Positions 15,144 to 21,436 of a DNA stretch of 25,525 nucleotides are shown one piece after another. The position numbers and the translations under genes were made by a program. The notes beneath the pieces were generated by a model, which was not told the origin of the DNA, ran no database searches, and saw only the letters and a list, made by a program, of their open reading frames with translations. Within the stretch, counting starts at the first letter, position 1. Each line of letters begins with the position of its first letter. This DNA comes from a virus. Location of the stretch: IMG/VR virus record IMGVR_UViG_3300045999_003294, positions 1 to 25,525 of that record; one strand, given 5' to 3'.

Positions 15144-15156
15144 CTGCTGGTCCTCC
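15138..15156. repeat. 19-bp ribosome-site repeat, copy 1
   Basis: Identical to 15353-15371. On the minus strand it holds GGAGG, a 7-base spacer, and the first codons ATGATC of the 89-aa gene. Confidence 0.88.
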
Positions 15157-15169
15157 TCTGTCTGATCGA

Positions 15170-15358
15170 TCAGGCCGCGACCGCGCGGCGGATGTAGCAA
15201 ATCTGCGCGGCGGTCAGGGCGTGGCAGGTGGTGTAGTGGCCCGCGAGGTCGTCATAGACCCGCACGGTGCCATTGGCATCGACGCTCGCGCGGTAGCCGG
15301 TGCCGGGGGCGTCGCACGAAAACGCGCGACCGCTGCGGACGGTGATGTACTGGATCAT
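15170..15358 (-). CDS. Small hypothetical protein, first gene of the leftward operon
   Basis: 62 aa from the ATG at 15358, with the same GGAGGACCAGCAG leader as the next gene. It starts MIQYITVRSGRAF and has beta-like strands and a short C-terminal helix (TAAQICYIRRAVAA). Four Cys/His positions are present without a clear finger pattern. As the first gene after the divergent promoter it would be the earliest leftward product. Confidence 0.6.
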   Translation of the reverse strand: MIQYITVRSGRAFSCDAPGTGYRASVDANGTVRVYDDLAGHYTTCHALTAAQICYIRRAVAA

Positions 15359-15371
15359 CTGCTGGTCCTCC
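15353..15371. repeat. 19-bp ribosome-site repeat, copy 2
   Basis: Second copy of 15138-15156, at the start of the 62-aa gene. A looser third version (GGAGGACAGCAAACATG) precedes the gene starting at 14792. Confidence 0.88.
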
Positions 15372-15405
15372 GTTTTGGCCGGGTTGGCCGGTTGCGATGG
15401 AGCCA

Positions 15406-15433
15406 AATATAAACCTGCCGTGTAGTCGCGCAA
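15406..15433 (-). promoter_or_regulatory. Leftward early promoter
   Basis: On the minus strand: -35 TTGCGC (15428-15433), 16-base spacer, -10 TATATT (15406-15411). The spacer ends with the motif ACGGCAGGT (15413-15421), also found at the opposing promoter. The 48-base leader to the first ATG (15358) contains GGAGG. Confidence 0.6.
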
Positions 15434-15441
15434 CACAATCT

Positions 15442-15462
15442 GCCATGCAAGTTCCGCATGGC
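15442..15462. promoter_or_regulatory. Candidate operator, inverted repeat
   Basis: GCCATGC-AAGTTCC-GCATGGC, perfect 7-bp arms around a 7-base centre, lying between the -35 boxes of the divergent promoters. A further ATGCAA (15466-15471) repeats the one at 15445-15450 at 21 bp, two helical turns. Likely bound by the adjacent HTH protein. Confidence 0.58.
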
Positions 15463-15478
15463 GCTATGCAATCGGCGC

Positions 15479-15506
15479 TTGACGGGCTAAACGGCAGGTG
15501 TATCGT
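15479..15506 (+). promoter_or_regulatory. Rightward early promoter, probably leaderless
   Basis: -35 TTGACG (15479-15484), 16-base spacer, -10 TATCGT (15501-15506). Transcription would start near 15513, which is the A of the repressor ATG, and no Shine-Dalgarno is placed properly before that ATG. The spacer contains ACGGCAGGT (15491-15499) directly upstream of the -10. Confidence 0.52.
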
Positions 15507-15512
15507 AGGCCC

Positions 15513-15698
15513 ATGACGGTCCCTCAATTGATCTTCGCGCTCGGCGGCAACACCGCGCTCGCGCGCGTCCTCGGCATTTCGCCACAGGCGGTGTCGAACT
15601 GGTCCCGTCGCGGCGCGATCCCCGCACGTCGCCACTACCAGGTCGCGCGCCTCGCACGGGCGCTTGGCCTCCACATCGATCCCGAGGCGCTACGATGA
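15513..15698 (+). CDS. Cro/YdaS-like repressor
   Basis: 61 aa from the ATG at 15513; an in-frame GTG at 15498 would lie upstream of the predicted transcription start. The protein is one helix-turn-helix domain: GNTALARVLGISPQAVSNW (about 12-30) is a clear Cro-type motif, followed by RGAIPARRHYQVARLARAL, typical of YdaS/Cro proteins. It probably represses the divergent promoters just upstream, where inverted repeats lie. The next gene starts at its stop (ATGA). Confidence 0.82.
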   Translation: MTVPQLIFALGGNTALARVLGISPQAVSNWSRRGAIPARRHYQVARLARALGLHIDPEALR

Positions 15699-16312
15699 GC
15701 CTATCGAGAGATATCGCGGACGCCGTCCGTCGCGCCGGTCAGATGACCGTCAGCGAGATCCTCGCGGCGTTCCGCCATGAGGACGAACAGCGCCTGGCCT
15801 ACGCCGTCTCAAATGCCGCCTACAATGGGTGGATCATCGGCCCGAAATCGCGCGCCCTGATCCCGACCGTGGTCTACCGCGCCTCAACCGAGACCTCGTT
15901 TCGCGGTCCGGCTTGCGCCGAGGAGGTCGCGATCAGCTGGGCCACGATGGACGAGCGCTGGCGCTCTCAAGCGGGCGAGATCGAATATGAGGACCATCCG
16001 CGTAGTGTCGCCGCTCCTCGCATCCTCTGGCGCGGCTCGCCGCCTCCTGCGCAATCGGCATGCGGCTCAAGCGCGGCGCTGATGGTGGCAGCGTCACCGG
16101 GCATCTACGCCGCGACGCCCGCGCGTTTCGTCGGCGTCGTCAACGACGACGAGGTAAAGCGCCGAACGCTGCGCGGCGACAGCCAGACCAAAATCGCGCG
16201 CGACCTCAACATCAGCCGCGCCGCCGTCTGCTCGTCTCGGCGGCGGCTCAAGCGTCAGAACGAGGTGCCAGTCCCTGTCAAACTCGGCGGGCGGCGGCGC
16301 AAGTATGAGTGA
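15695..16312 (+). CDS. DNA-binding protein with C-terminal HTH
   Basis: 205 aa. The N-terminal 50 residues resemble a winged helix (MTVSEILAAFRHEDEQRLAY, about 17-36). The centre is of unclear fold. The C-terminal part has RRTLRGDSQTKIARDLNISR (about 156-175), a sigma-4/resolvase-like helix-turn-helix, and a basic tail. It is probably a second early regulator co-transcribed with the Cro-like repressor. It is not a recognised CII or RepO homologue, and no replication-initiator motif is visible. Confidence 0.6.
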   Translation: MSLSRDIADAVRRAGQMTVSEILAAFRHEDEQRLAYAVSNAAYNGWIIGPKSRALIPTVVYRASTETSFRGPACAEEVAISWATMDERWRSQAGEIEYEDHPRSVAAPRILWRGSPPPAQSACGSSAALMVAASPGIYAATPARFVGVVNDDEVKRRTLRGDSQTKIARDLNISRAAVCSSRRRLKRQNEVPVPVKLGGRRRKYE

Positions 16313-16481
16313 GGACGCGGAGCGCGACGAGCCTGGGCGAAAGTGGTTCGGTCGCCAGCGCATCGAGCCGCCGTCGCTTCAGTCCTCGCTCGATCTCGAC
16401 GCCGTCGCTGTTTCGTCTTTCCGTCGCACCGCTCTGGGCTGGGGCGGATATCAGGTTCAACCACTGAGGAGAGCCGAATGA
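16305..16481 (+). CDS. Short hypothetical protein (58 aa)
   Basis: ATG at 16305 overlaps the end of the HTH gene and the stop (16479-16481) overlaps the next ATG at 16478 as ATGA. It reads MSEDAERDEPGRKWFGRQRI and continues to QVQPLRRAE. Without it, a 165-base gap would break an otherwise tight operon, which supports it as a gene. No motif is seen. The alternative is a non-coding spacer; a GAGGAG Shine-Dalgarno for the next gene lies at its 3' end. Confidence 0.48.
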   Translation: MSEDAERDEPGRKWFGRQRIEPPSLQSSLDLDAVAVSSFRRTALGWGGYQVQPLRRAE

Positions 16482-16765
16482 AGCCACCGAGTATCCTGCG
16501 CGAAGCCGAAGAGATCATCTCAGCAGATCGCGAGCGAACGCATGGCAAGGCCGAGGAGAACCTCGCGAACATCGCGACCATGTGGGACACCTGGTGTCGC
16601 GTGTCACGCGACGCGCAGATGACGCCGCACGATGTCGCGATCATGATGGCGCTTTTGAAAATCGCCAGGACGCAGACCGGCACCTACAACCGAGACGACT
16701 ACGTCGATGCAGCGGGCTACATCGCGCTCGCGCATCGCCTCGCGGCGGCGGGCAACGAGGAATGA
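16478..16765 (+). CDS. DUF6378-like phage protein
   Basis: 95 aa from the ATG at 16478. It has the family pattern: ILREAEEIISADRERTHGKAEENLANIATMW near the start, then MTPHDVAIMMALLKIARTQTG and DDYVDAAGYIALA (partial strings quoted). The protein is helical and widespread in phages of Gram-negative bacteria; function is unknown, and the fold may be MazG-like. The next gene begins at its stop. Confidence 0.82.
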   Translation: MKPPSILREAEEIISADRERTHGKAEENLANIATMWDTWCRVSRDAQMTPHDVAIMMALLKIARTQTGTYNRDDYVDAAGYIALAHRLAAAGNEE

Positions 16766-17133
16766 TGCGATCCGTCCGCCTGATCCTGCACGGCGAGCCA
16801 GCGAGCAAATCGAACTCGCGCCGCCTCGTCACGATCCGAGGACAGGCGCGGCTGATCAAGAGCCAGAAGGCGCTCGACTACGTCGCCGCCGTGAAACGGA
16901 CCTATCCGCCGCTTGTGCCACTGCTGGAGGGCGATCTGCGGATGGTCGCCGATGTCTACTACGCCTCGCGGCGTCCTGATCTCGACGTCTCGCTGATACT
17001 GGACGCCCTCCAGGATATCGTCTACCGTAACGACCGCCAGGTGCGAGAGATGCATCTGTATCACCACCTCGATCGCGAGAACCCTCGCGCAGAGATAACC
17101 CTTGAGGAAATGCACCATGACGACAACGAATGA
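16765..17133 (+). CDS. RusA-like Holliday junction resolvase
   Basis: 122 aa from the ATG at 16765; an in-frame ATG directly before (16762) overlaps the previous stop as ATGA and cannot be excluded. The RusA core RRPDLDVSLILDALQDIVY and NDRQV (69-93) contains the catalytic aspartates (Asp72, Asp74, Asp80 or Asp90), and GEPASKSNSRR near the N-terminus is also typical. It should cut four-way junctions or branched DNA made during recombination and packaging. It complements the recombinase and nuclease genes of the leftward operon at 17.5-22.1 kb. Confidence 0.9.
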   Translation: MRSVRLILHGEPASKSNSRRLVTIRGQARLIKSQKALDYVAAVKRTYPPLVPLLEGDLRMVADVYYASRRPDLDVSLILDALQDIVYRNDRQVREMHLYHHLDRENPRAEITLEEMHHDDNE

Positions 17134-17371
17134 CGATCTGTCGCGCTACGCCGACCGCATCGAGCGGGCGATCCAGGCTGTCGAGGATGCGCGCGACGAC
17201 CTCGCGCAGCTCAAGGCCGAGGCGACCTCGGCGGGCTACGACGGCGGTGCGCTGGTCAAGGTGGTGGAGATGCGCCACTCCGAGAAGCGCCGACAGAAAG
17301 AGGAAGCACGCCTTGCGCTGGTCCGGCTCTACGCCGACCGGCTGGGCGTACAGCTGCGCCTCGACATCTGA
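17117..17371 (+). CDS. GapR/DUF2312-like DNA-binding protein
   Basis: 84 aa from the ATG at 17117, overlapping the RusA 3' end. The pattern RIERAIQAVEDARDDLAQLK followed by EATSAGYDGGALVKVVEMR and the Lys/Arg/Glu-rich KRRQKEEARLALVRLYADRLG matches DUF2312/UPF0335. In Caulobacter, GapR of this family binds overtwisted, AT-rich DNA ahead of replication forks. A phage copy could act on phage DNA topology or compete with the host protein. The match covers nearly the whole chain. It is the last gene of the rightward operon. Confidence 0.8.
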   Translation: MTTTNDDLSRYADRIERAIQAVEDARDDLAQLKAEATSAGYDGGALVKVVEMRHSEKRRQKEEARLALVRLYADRLGVQLRLDI

Positions 17372-17494
17372 GACGGGCCGAGGCTCCTCCCTGCGCGCGT
17401 CCGGCGGGGCGCGCCTCCCAAGCGGTCCAGCGTGCTTCGGCGCGTCAACGCCTCCCTCGGCTTACCATGCAAGGGCGATGGTCGCTCCCGCCAC
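17372..17494. other. Convergent intergenic region
   Basis: A 123-base gap between the stops of two convergent operons. A 6-bp GCGCGC stem (17393-17398 with 17409-17414) is present but no T-run follows, so I see no confident terminator. Confidence 0.4.
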
Positions 17495-17692
17495 CTAAAA
17501 CGGAATGTCGTCTTCGTGCTGCGAGCACGCTCCTGGATGTTCAGCAAAATCAGCAGGAGGTGCTGCCTCGTAGAATCGGCAGATGCCATCGAGGCTATAC
17601 TTCGCGCATGTCCAGCAGATCTTAGGCTGCGGCTCCTCGACGCGCTTGCGCCATGCTTTCAGAACTTCCGGCTCAGGCAGTCGCTTCGTCAC
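17495..17692 (-). CDS. Small Cys-rich (zinc-binding?) protein
   Basis: 65 aa from a GTG at 17692 with AGGAG 8 bases upstream; the start lies 20 bases inside the helicase gene. The chain contains CWTCAKYSLDGICRFYE and a late Cys-His (GACSQHEDD): a CxxC pair plus two more Cys, a plausible zinc site. It may assist the replication proteins encoded upstream. Similar short Cys-rich proteins are common near phage helicases. No function is established. Confidence 0.62.
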   Translation of the reverse strand: MTKRLPEPEVLKAWRKRVEEPQPKICWTCAKYSLDGICRFYEAAPPADFAEHPGACSQHEDDIPF

Positions 17693-19283
17693 GTTCCCAT
17701 CTCCTTTTGATCACCCGAAAGAACTTGCCGTCCTGGCGATACTCGATCTCGCGCGGAGGCGTTGCGTTCGACAGCATGGATGCCGTCTGCTCGATATCGA
17801 ATAACTCCTCATCGTTCCAATCGACGCCGGCACTCGCCGCCATTTTCACAAGCTGGCCTCGGCTCTTCTGCCCCGCATATCCGTCATGCATCACGGGCAG
17901 ATACTCAACCACGACGGACGCCGCGTAGTCGGCTGGATAGTACGAGACAGCCAGCATCTCCTTCCCGCTTGTCCGGCTGATATGCTTTCGCCACGACCAA
18001 TTCTTGACGGCCATCGTCTTGCCGTCCTGCCCCATGATGTCGTCGTCACGCAGCTCTAGCTTGACCGGCTGCATCTGCCATTCGTGCCCGCAGACCGGGC
18101 ACTTTCGCACGGACAACGCCACCACCTCGTCGCAGTTCGGACAGGTCTTGGTCGGTGCCTTCTTCTCCTCCGGTCCTTTTCCAGGCTTGCGCGGCGGCTG
18201 AACCGCGATGATCGGACCGTGTGTCGCCACGCATCCGGCGAAGTCGAGGACAAGGCAGTCCTTGGCCTTGCTCTTCAGCCGCATTCCGCGACCGACCATC
18301 TGGACGTAGAGGCCGGGTGAGCATGTAGGCCGCAGCAGGGCAATTAGGTCGATGTCTGGATAGTCGAAGCCGGTGGTCAGGACGTTGGCGTTGGTCAGCG
18401 CGCGAACCCGGCCAGCGCGGAAGTCAGAGATGATCCGATCGCGCTCGGCTGGCGGCGTATCGCCAAGCACACATTCAGCCGTGATCCCGCGCTTCCGCAA
18501 CTCGTCGCGCACGCGCTCGGCGTGACGAACGCCGGTGCAGAAAAACAGCCACGCTTTCCGCCCCTCGGATCGAGCGATGACCTCATCGACGGTCGAGGTG
18601 TTCAACGCGTCGGTATCAGCTGCGGCCTGTAGTTCGGCCTCGATGTACTCGCCGCCTCGCTTGTGGACGCCGCCGACATCGATCTTCGCCGCTGTCGCCT
18701 TTGATCGCAGTGGCGAAAGGAAGCCCTTATAGATCAACTCTTCTACGCTGACGGGCTCGATCAGATCCCAGAACAGCGCGGGCGCATCTGTGATCATGCC
18801 GTGCCCGAGGCGATACGGTGTCGCCGTGAGACCGACCACGCGCAGGGCCGGATTGACCTTCGCCAGATGATCGATCAGCACACGATAGCTGCCCTGCTGC
18901 TTGTGATTGACGAGGTGGCATTCATCTATGATGACCAGATCGACATGGCCTATCCTGTCGATCTGGCTGATGATCGATTGAATGCCGGCGAAGGTGATCG
19001 GCTCGTCAAGCTGGCGGCGACGCAAGCTGGCCGAGTAGATCCCGAGCGGCGCGCCAGGCCAGTGCTGGCGCATCTTCTCGGCGTTCTGCTGGATCAACTC
19101 CTTCACATGCGTGAGCATGAGAATGCGCGTCTCGGGCCAGTTCTGAACGGCGTCTTTGCATAACGCCGCGACGATGTGGCTCTTGCCCGAGCCTGTCGGC
19201 AGGACAAGGCACGGGTGACCGGCGTTCTTTTCGAGCCACGCATAGAGCATGTCGATGGCGCGGCGTTGATATTCACGCAGCAT
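17673..19283 (-). CDS. SF2 DEAD/DEAH-box helicase
   Basis: 536 aa from the ATG at 19283. Motifs in order: Q-like MLREYQRRAID, Walker A PTGSGKS (29-35), DECH (120-123), TATPYR (153-158), and the second RecA-like domain with LTTGFDYPDIDLI and QMVGRGMRL. A Cys4 zinc ribbon follows (CPNCDEVV...CPVCGHEW, around 410-430) and a C-terminal domain of about 100 residues. This is the RecG/UvsW-UvrB-like helicase type common in phage recombination modules. It should remodel branched DNA using ATP. The start overlaps the nuclease gene upstream, fitting co-translation. Confidence 0.92.
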   Translation of the reverse strand: MLREYQRRAIDMLYAWLEKNAGHPCLVLPTGSGKSHIVAALCKDAVQNWPETRILMLTHVKELIQQNAEKMRQHWPGAPLGIYSASLRRRQLDEPITFAGIQSIISQIDRIGHVDLVIIDECHLVNHKQQGSYRVLIDHLAKVNPALRVVGLTATPYRLGHGMITDAPALFWDLIEPVSVEELIYKGFLSPLRSKATAAKIDVGGVHKRGGEYIEAELQAAADTDALNTSTVDEVIARSEGRKAWLFFCTGVRHAERVRDELRKRGITAECVLGDTPPAERDRIISDFRAGRVRALTNANVLTTGFDYPDIDLIALLRPTCSPGLYVQMVGRGMRLKSKAKDCLVLDFAGCVATHGPIIAVQPPRKPGKGPEEKKAPTKTCPNCDEVVALSVRKCPVCGHEWQMQPVKLELRDDDIMGQDGKTMAVKNWSWRKHISRTSGKEMLAVSYYPADYAASVVVEYLPVMHDGYAGQKSRGQLVKMAASAGVDWNDEELFDIEQTASMLSNATPPREIEYRQDGKFFRVIKRRWERDEATA

Positions 19284-20253
19284 CGGTCTCTCCGAGGATC
19301 TCGCGGCTTGAATACACGTTCGCATCGGCCTCGCCGTTGGCGACCATCGCGCCGTCGATCTCCCATAGCGCCACCCATTCGATGCCGCTGTCGTGCAGCT
19401 TCCACGGCACCAGATCAGGGTGGAACACATGCGAAGGGCAAGCCGCGCGCTGCGCGTCTGACGGGATCACCTCGTCCTCCCATCGCGCGCATCGCCATTG
19501 CCCATCTCCGCCTGGCGTCGAGTGCGCGCATGTCCGGCAATTGATCTCCCTCGTCTTGCGTGAGCCGTGGCACATGTCGTGGGCCGGGCAGAACTTGCAC
19601 TCGTACCAGGACGGATCATCGCTGATGCCGGTCGGCATTCGCTCGGCCAGCGCGATCCTTGCGCCGCGCTCGATGTATTTCTCGGCGATGGCTTGATCGC
19701 GCTCGACGCGCTCGACGTGCAACCGGTCGTCATCTTTGCATACGGCGACATAAAGAGCGCGCTCTATCCCCATGCCGTGCATGTAGGCTTGCATCTGGAC
19801 ATGGTGCAGCGGCTTGGATTTCGCTACGCCGTTCGCCGCGAGGTCGTCGAACGACTTTCGCGCATGCGTCTTGAACTCGGCCACATGCCGCGCCTTCGGC
19901 GCTTCTGGAACGCCGCTGTCGATGATGGCGTCGAGCGATCCACCGACATGCGGCGCAAGCTCGACGCGATACTGGCGTCCGTCTGGCATCCGATCATGCA
20001 CCACGCATCCTATGGCACGCAGATCCGCGATGATCGACGCCTCCTCGTTATGGCCGCGCCGGAACAGCCGCCGGATGCGACCGGGGATCTGCTCGCGGAA
20101 TGCCCAGCGAAAGCTGAGCCACAGATATCGCTCGCACTTGTGCCCGAGCATCGATGCGCCAAGGTGGTCGCGATGTGGGTCGTCGGCTATCGCTTCGTGA
20201 TGCTTGTCAATGAGCGCCACGGTGCTATGATTGGCCTCGGGAACTGTCGCCAT
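19273..20253 (-). CDS. PD-(D/E)XK nuclease, RecB/Cas4-like with Fe-S cysteines
   Basis: 326 aa from the ATG at 20253, with GGAGGAGG upstream. Nuclease core: RGH (66-68), GGSLDAIID (Asp108), EFKTH (Glu126, Lys128) and QMQAYM (151-156). A lone Cys at 40 plus C219, C222 and C228 (CKFCPAHDMC) match the four-cysteine iron-sulphur staple of Cas4/AddB-type nucleases. A further Cys set follows (CRTCAHSTPGGDGQWRCARW), possibly a zinc site. Likely role: 5'-3' or 3'-5' exonuclease preparing ends for annealing by the Sak4-type ATPase encoded in the same operon. Confidence 0.88.
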   Translation of the reverse strand: MATVPEANHSTVALIDKHHEAIADDPHRDHLGASMLGHKCERYLWLSFRWAFREQIPGRIRRLFRRGHNEEASIIADLRAIGCVVHDRMPDGRQYRVELAPHVGGSLDAIIDSGVPEAPKARHVAEFKTHARKSFDDLAANGVAKSKPLHHVQMQAYMHGMGIERALYVAVCKDDDRLHVERVERDQAIAEKYIERGARIALAERMPTGISDDPSWYECKFCPAHDMCHGSRKTREINCRTCAHSTPGGDGQWRCARWEDEVIPSDAQRAACPSHVFHPDLVPWKLHDSGIEWVALWEIDGAMVANGEADANVYSSREILGETDAA

Positions 20254-20277
20254 GCAGTGTCCTCCTCCCTGTAGACT

Positions 20278-20309
20278 TGGGGCGGCAGCAATCCACCGCT
20301 GCCGCCCCA
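20278..20309. terminator. Strong hairpin in the nuclease leader
   Basis: A perfect 12-bp stem (TGGGGCGGCAGC with GCTGCCGCCCCA) around an 8-base loop lies between the DUF669-like gene stop and the nuclease start. TTTTCGTT follows it only on the plus strand. It is terminator-shaped for antisense transcription, and for the operon transcript could slow or process RNA upstream of the nuclease gene. Confidence 0.6.
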
Positions 20310-20316
20310 TTTTCGT

Positions 20317-20814
20317 TCAGACCTTGCGCGCCCACGGCGGAGCAGCGCGAGACGGCGCAGCAGCGGGCGCAGACATGGCGGGCTTGCTCGCCGCCATCGG
20401 CTGCGGCAACTGCCCCTTCGCGAGTGGCATCGTCGCCGCCACCTCGTTGCGCGGGCCGTATTCGTCGGACTGCTTCACCGCGACCTTGATCTCGGCTTCG
20501 CCGCCGATCAGCTGATCCGTGTCCTGCACCGCTGCGAGCCCGATCGCCCGCATGATCTCGCCAAGCTGGCGACGACCGATCTCCTCGGCCGCTGACGACT
20601 GATTGCGTATGTTCAAGTTTTGGAACACCACGCGCCCTTGGTGCGCGGGGCCGAGGATGTCCCACCGGACCTTGATGTATTCCCCGGTGCCGGACTTCGT
20701 GATTCCGACGCTGGCCTCGGTGATCTTGGCCTGATACTTCCCGGCCGGGATAGGATCGTAATTGCCCGAGGGCGGGAGGTCGTCAGCGCGGAACGATTGA
20801 TTGAGCAGAGCCAT
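20317..20814 (-). CDS. DUF669-type single-strand DNA-binding-like protein
   Basis: 165 aa. The N-terminal part (SGNYDPIPAGKYQAKITEAS, then GTGEYIKVRWDILGPAHQGR and RNQSSAAEEIGRRQLGEIMRAIG) is the DUF669 pattern, found beside RecA-like ATPases and helicases in phages and thought to bind single-stranded DNA. The C-terminal 35 residues are Ala/Pro-rich and end in PPWARKV; unlike a bacterial SSB tail, this end is basic. Co-located with recombinase, nuclease and helicase in one operon. Confidence 0.82.
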   Translation of the reverse strand: MALLNQSFRADDLPPSGNYDPIPAGKYQAKITEASVGITKSGTGEYIKVRWDILGPAHQGRVVFQNLNIRNQSSAAEEIGRRQLGEIMRAIGLAAVQDTDQLIGGEAEIKVAVKQSDEYGPRNEVAATMPLAKGQLPQPMAASKPAMSAPAAAPSRAAPPWARKV

Positions 20815-20820
20815 TCTAGG

Positions 20821-21231
20821 TCACTCCTTCCTGGTGATGGTGTAGCTGGGGCGAGACGGCGTCGTGGTGATCGCTGCGAGCAGTGGCGTGGTCACGTTGT
20901 CAGGCGCGGCCTTCCATGCCCTCGCATCGATCTCGGGCTTCCAACGGAAGATCGTGGCGAGATGCGCCTCGATGCCATGCTCGGCCGCGATCTCCTGGGC
21001 CTTGTCAGCATCGACTTTGCGGTTCATCCGACCGACGACCTTGATCGTAAAACCGTCCGGCGTCGCCGTCTCGGTGCCTTCGAGCGTCTCGGCGATACCG
21101 ATCAGACTCGACAGCCGGTCCTCGATCTGGCGGCGCTCTTCAACCGCCAGTCGCTCGGCTTCCTTCGCAGCGAGCCATCGCTCGCTAAGCGTCTGCATTT
21201 CCCCTCGATGCTTCTGTGCATCAGCCGACAT
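20821..21231 (-). CDS. Hypothetical phage replication-operon protein
   Basis: 136 aa from the ATG at 21231. N-terminal helix with coiled-coil character (QTLSERWLAAKEAERLAVEE), then a beta-rich part (GTETATPDGFTIKVVGRMNRKVD) and RWKPEIDARAWKAAPDN with an aromatic cluster. It resembles small proteins that sit beside DUF669/Sak4 genes in phages (DUF7173-like), with unknown function. Six bases separate its stop from the DUF669-like gene start. Confidence 0.65.
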   Translation of the reverse strand: MSADAQKHRGEMQTLSERWLAAKEAERLAVEERRQIEDRLSSLIGIAETLEGTETATPDGFTIKVVGRMNRKVDADKAQEIAAEHGIEAHLATIFRWKPEIDARAWKAAPDNVTTPLLAAITTTPSRPSYTITRKE

Positions 21232-21436
21232 TCTCCGTCTCCTCTCCATACGAGACTCCCGCAGCCGCACGTTTCACATCAGCTGCATCTAAACGATATC
21301 GTCCCAGCACTTTGCGTGCAGGAAGCCTCCCGTCCTTGATGGCCCGGCGAACTGTGTTTTGGATAACGCCTAGCTCGCTGGCCGCTTGCGCGACAGTCAA
21401 GCTTGCAGACTGATGTTTATTGTCTTTGCGTTTCAT
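21221..21436 (-). CDS. Excisionase-type HTH protein
   Basis: 71 aa from the ATG at 21436. After a basic start (MKRKDNKHQ) comes SLTVAQAASELGVIQNTVRRAIKDGRLPARKVLGRYRL (quoted here as the motif span, about residues 12-48), the winged helix of the MerR/Xis-like excisionase family. It sits between the recombinase and the helper genes, far from any integrase. It may be a transcription regulator rather than a true excisionase. Overlaps: ATGA with the ATPase stop, 11 bases with the next gene. Confidence 0.8.
   Translation of the reverse strand: MKRKDNKHQSASLTVAQAASELGVIQNTVRRAIKDGRLPARKVLGRYRLDAADVKRAAAGVSYGEETENVG

Noticed and set aside
15170-15436. Longer start for the first leftward gene
   Set aside because: It would extend through the Shine-Dalgarno and the predicted promoter; ATG at 15358 has a proper ribosome site.
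17432-17710. Plus-strand open frame of 92 codons after the GapR-like gene
   Set aside because: It is the complement of the small Cys-rich minus-strand gene and shows no protein-like features.
20225-20665. Minus-strand open frame inside the DUF669-like gene
   Set aside because: It is Arg/Gly-rich, lies in another frame of a well-supported gene, and has no motif.
21221-21436. HTH protein as proof that this is an integrated prophage
   Set aside because: It resembles excisionases, but no integrase or attachment site is visible, and such proteins also serve as plain regulators.
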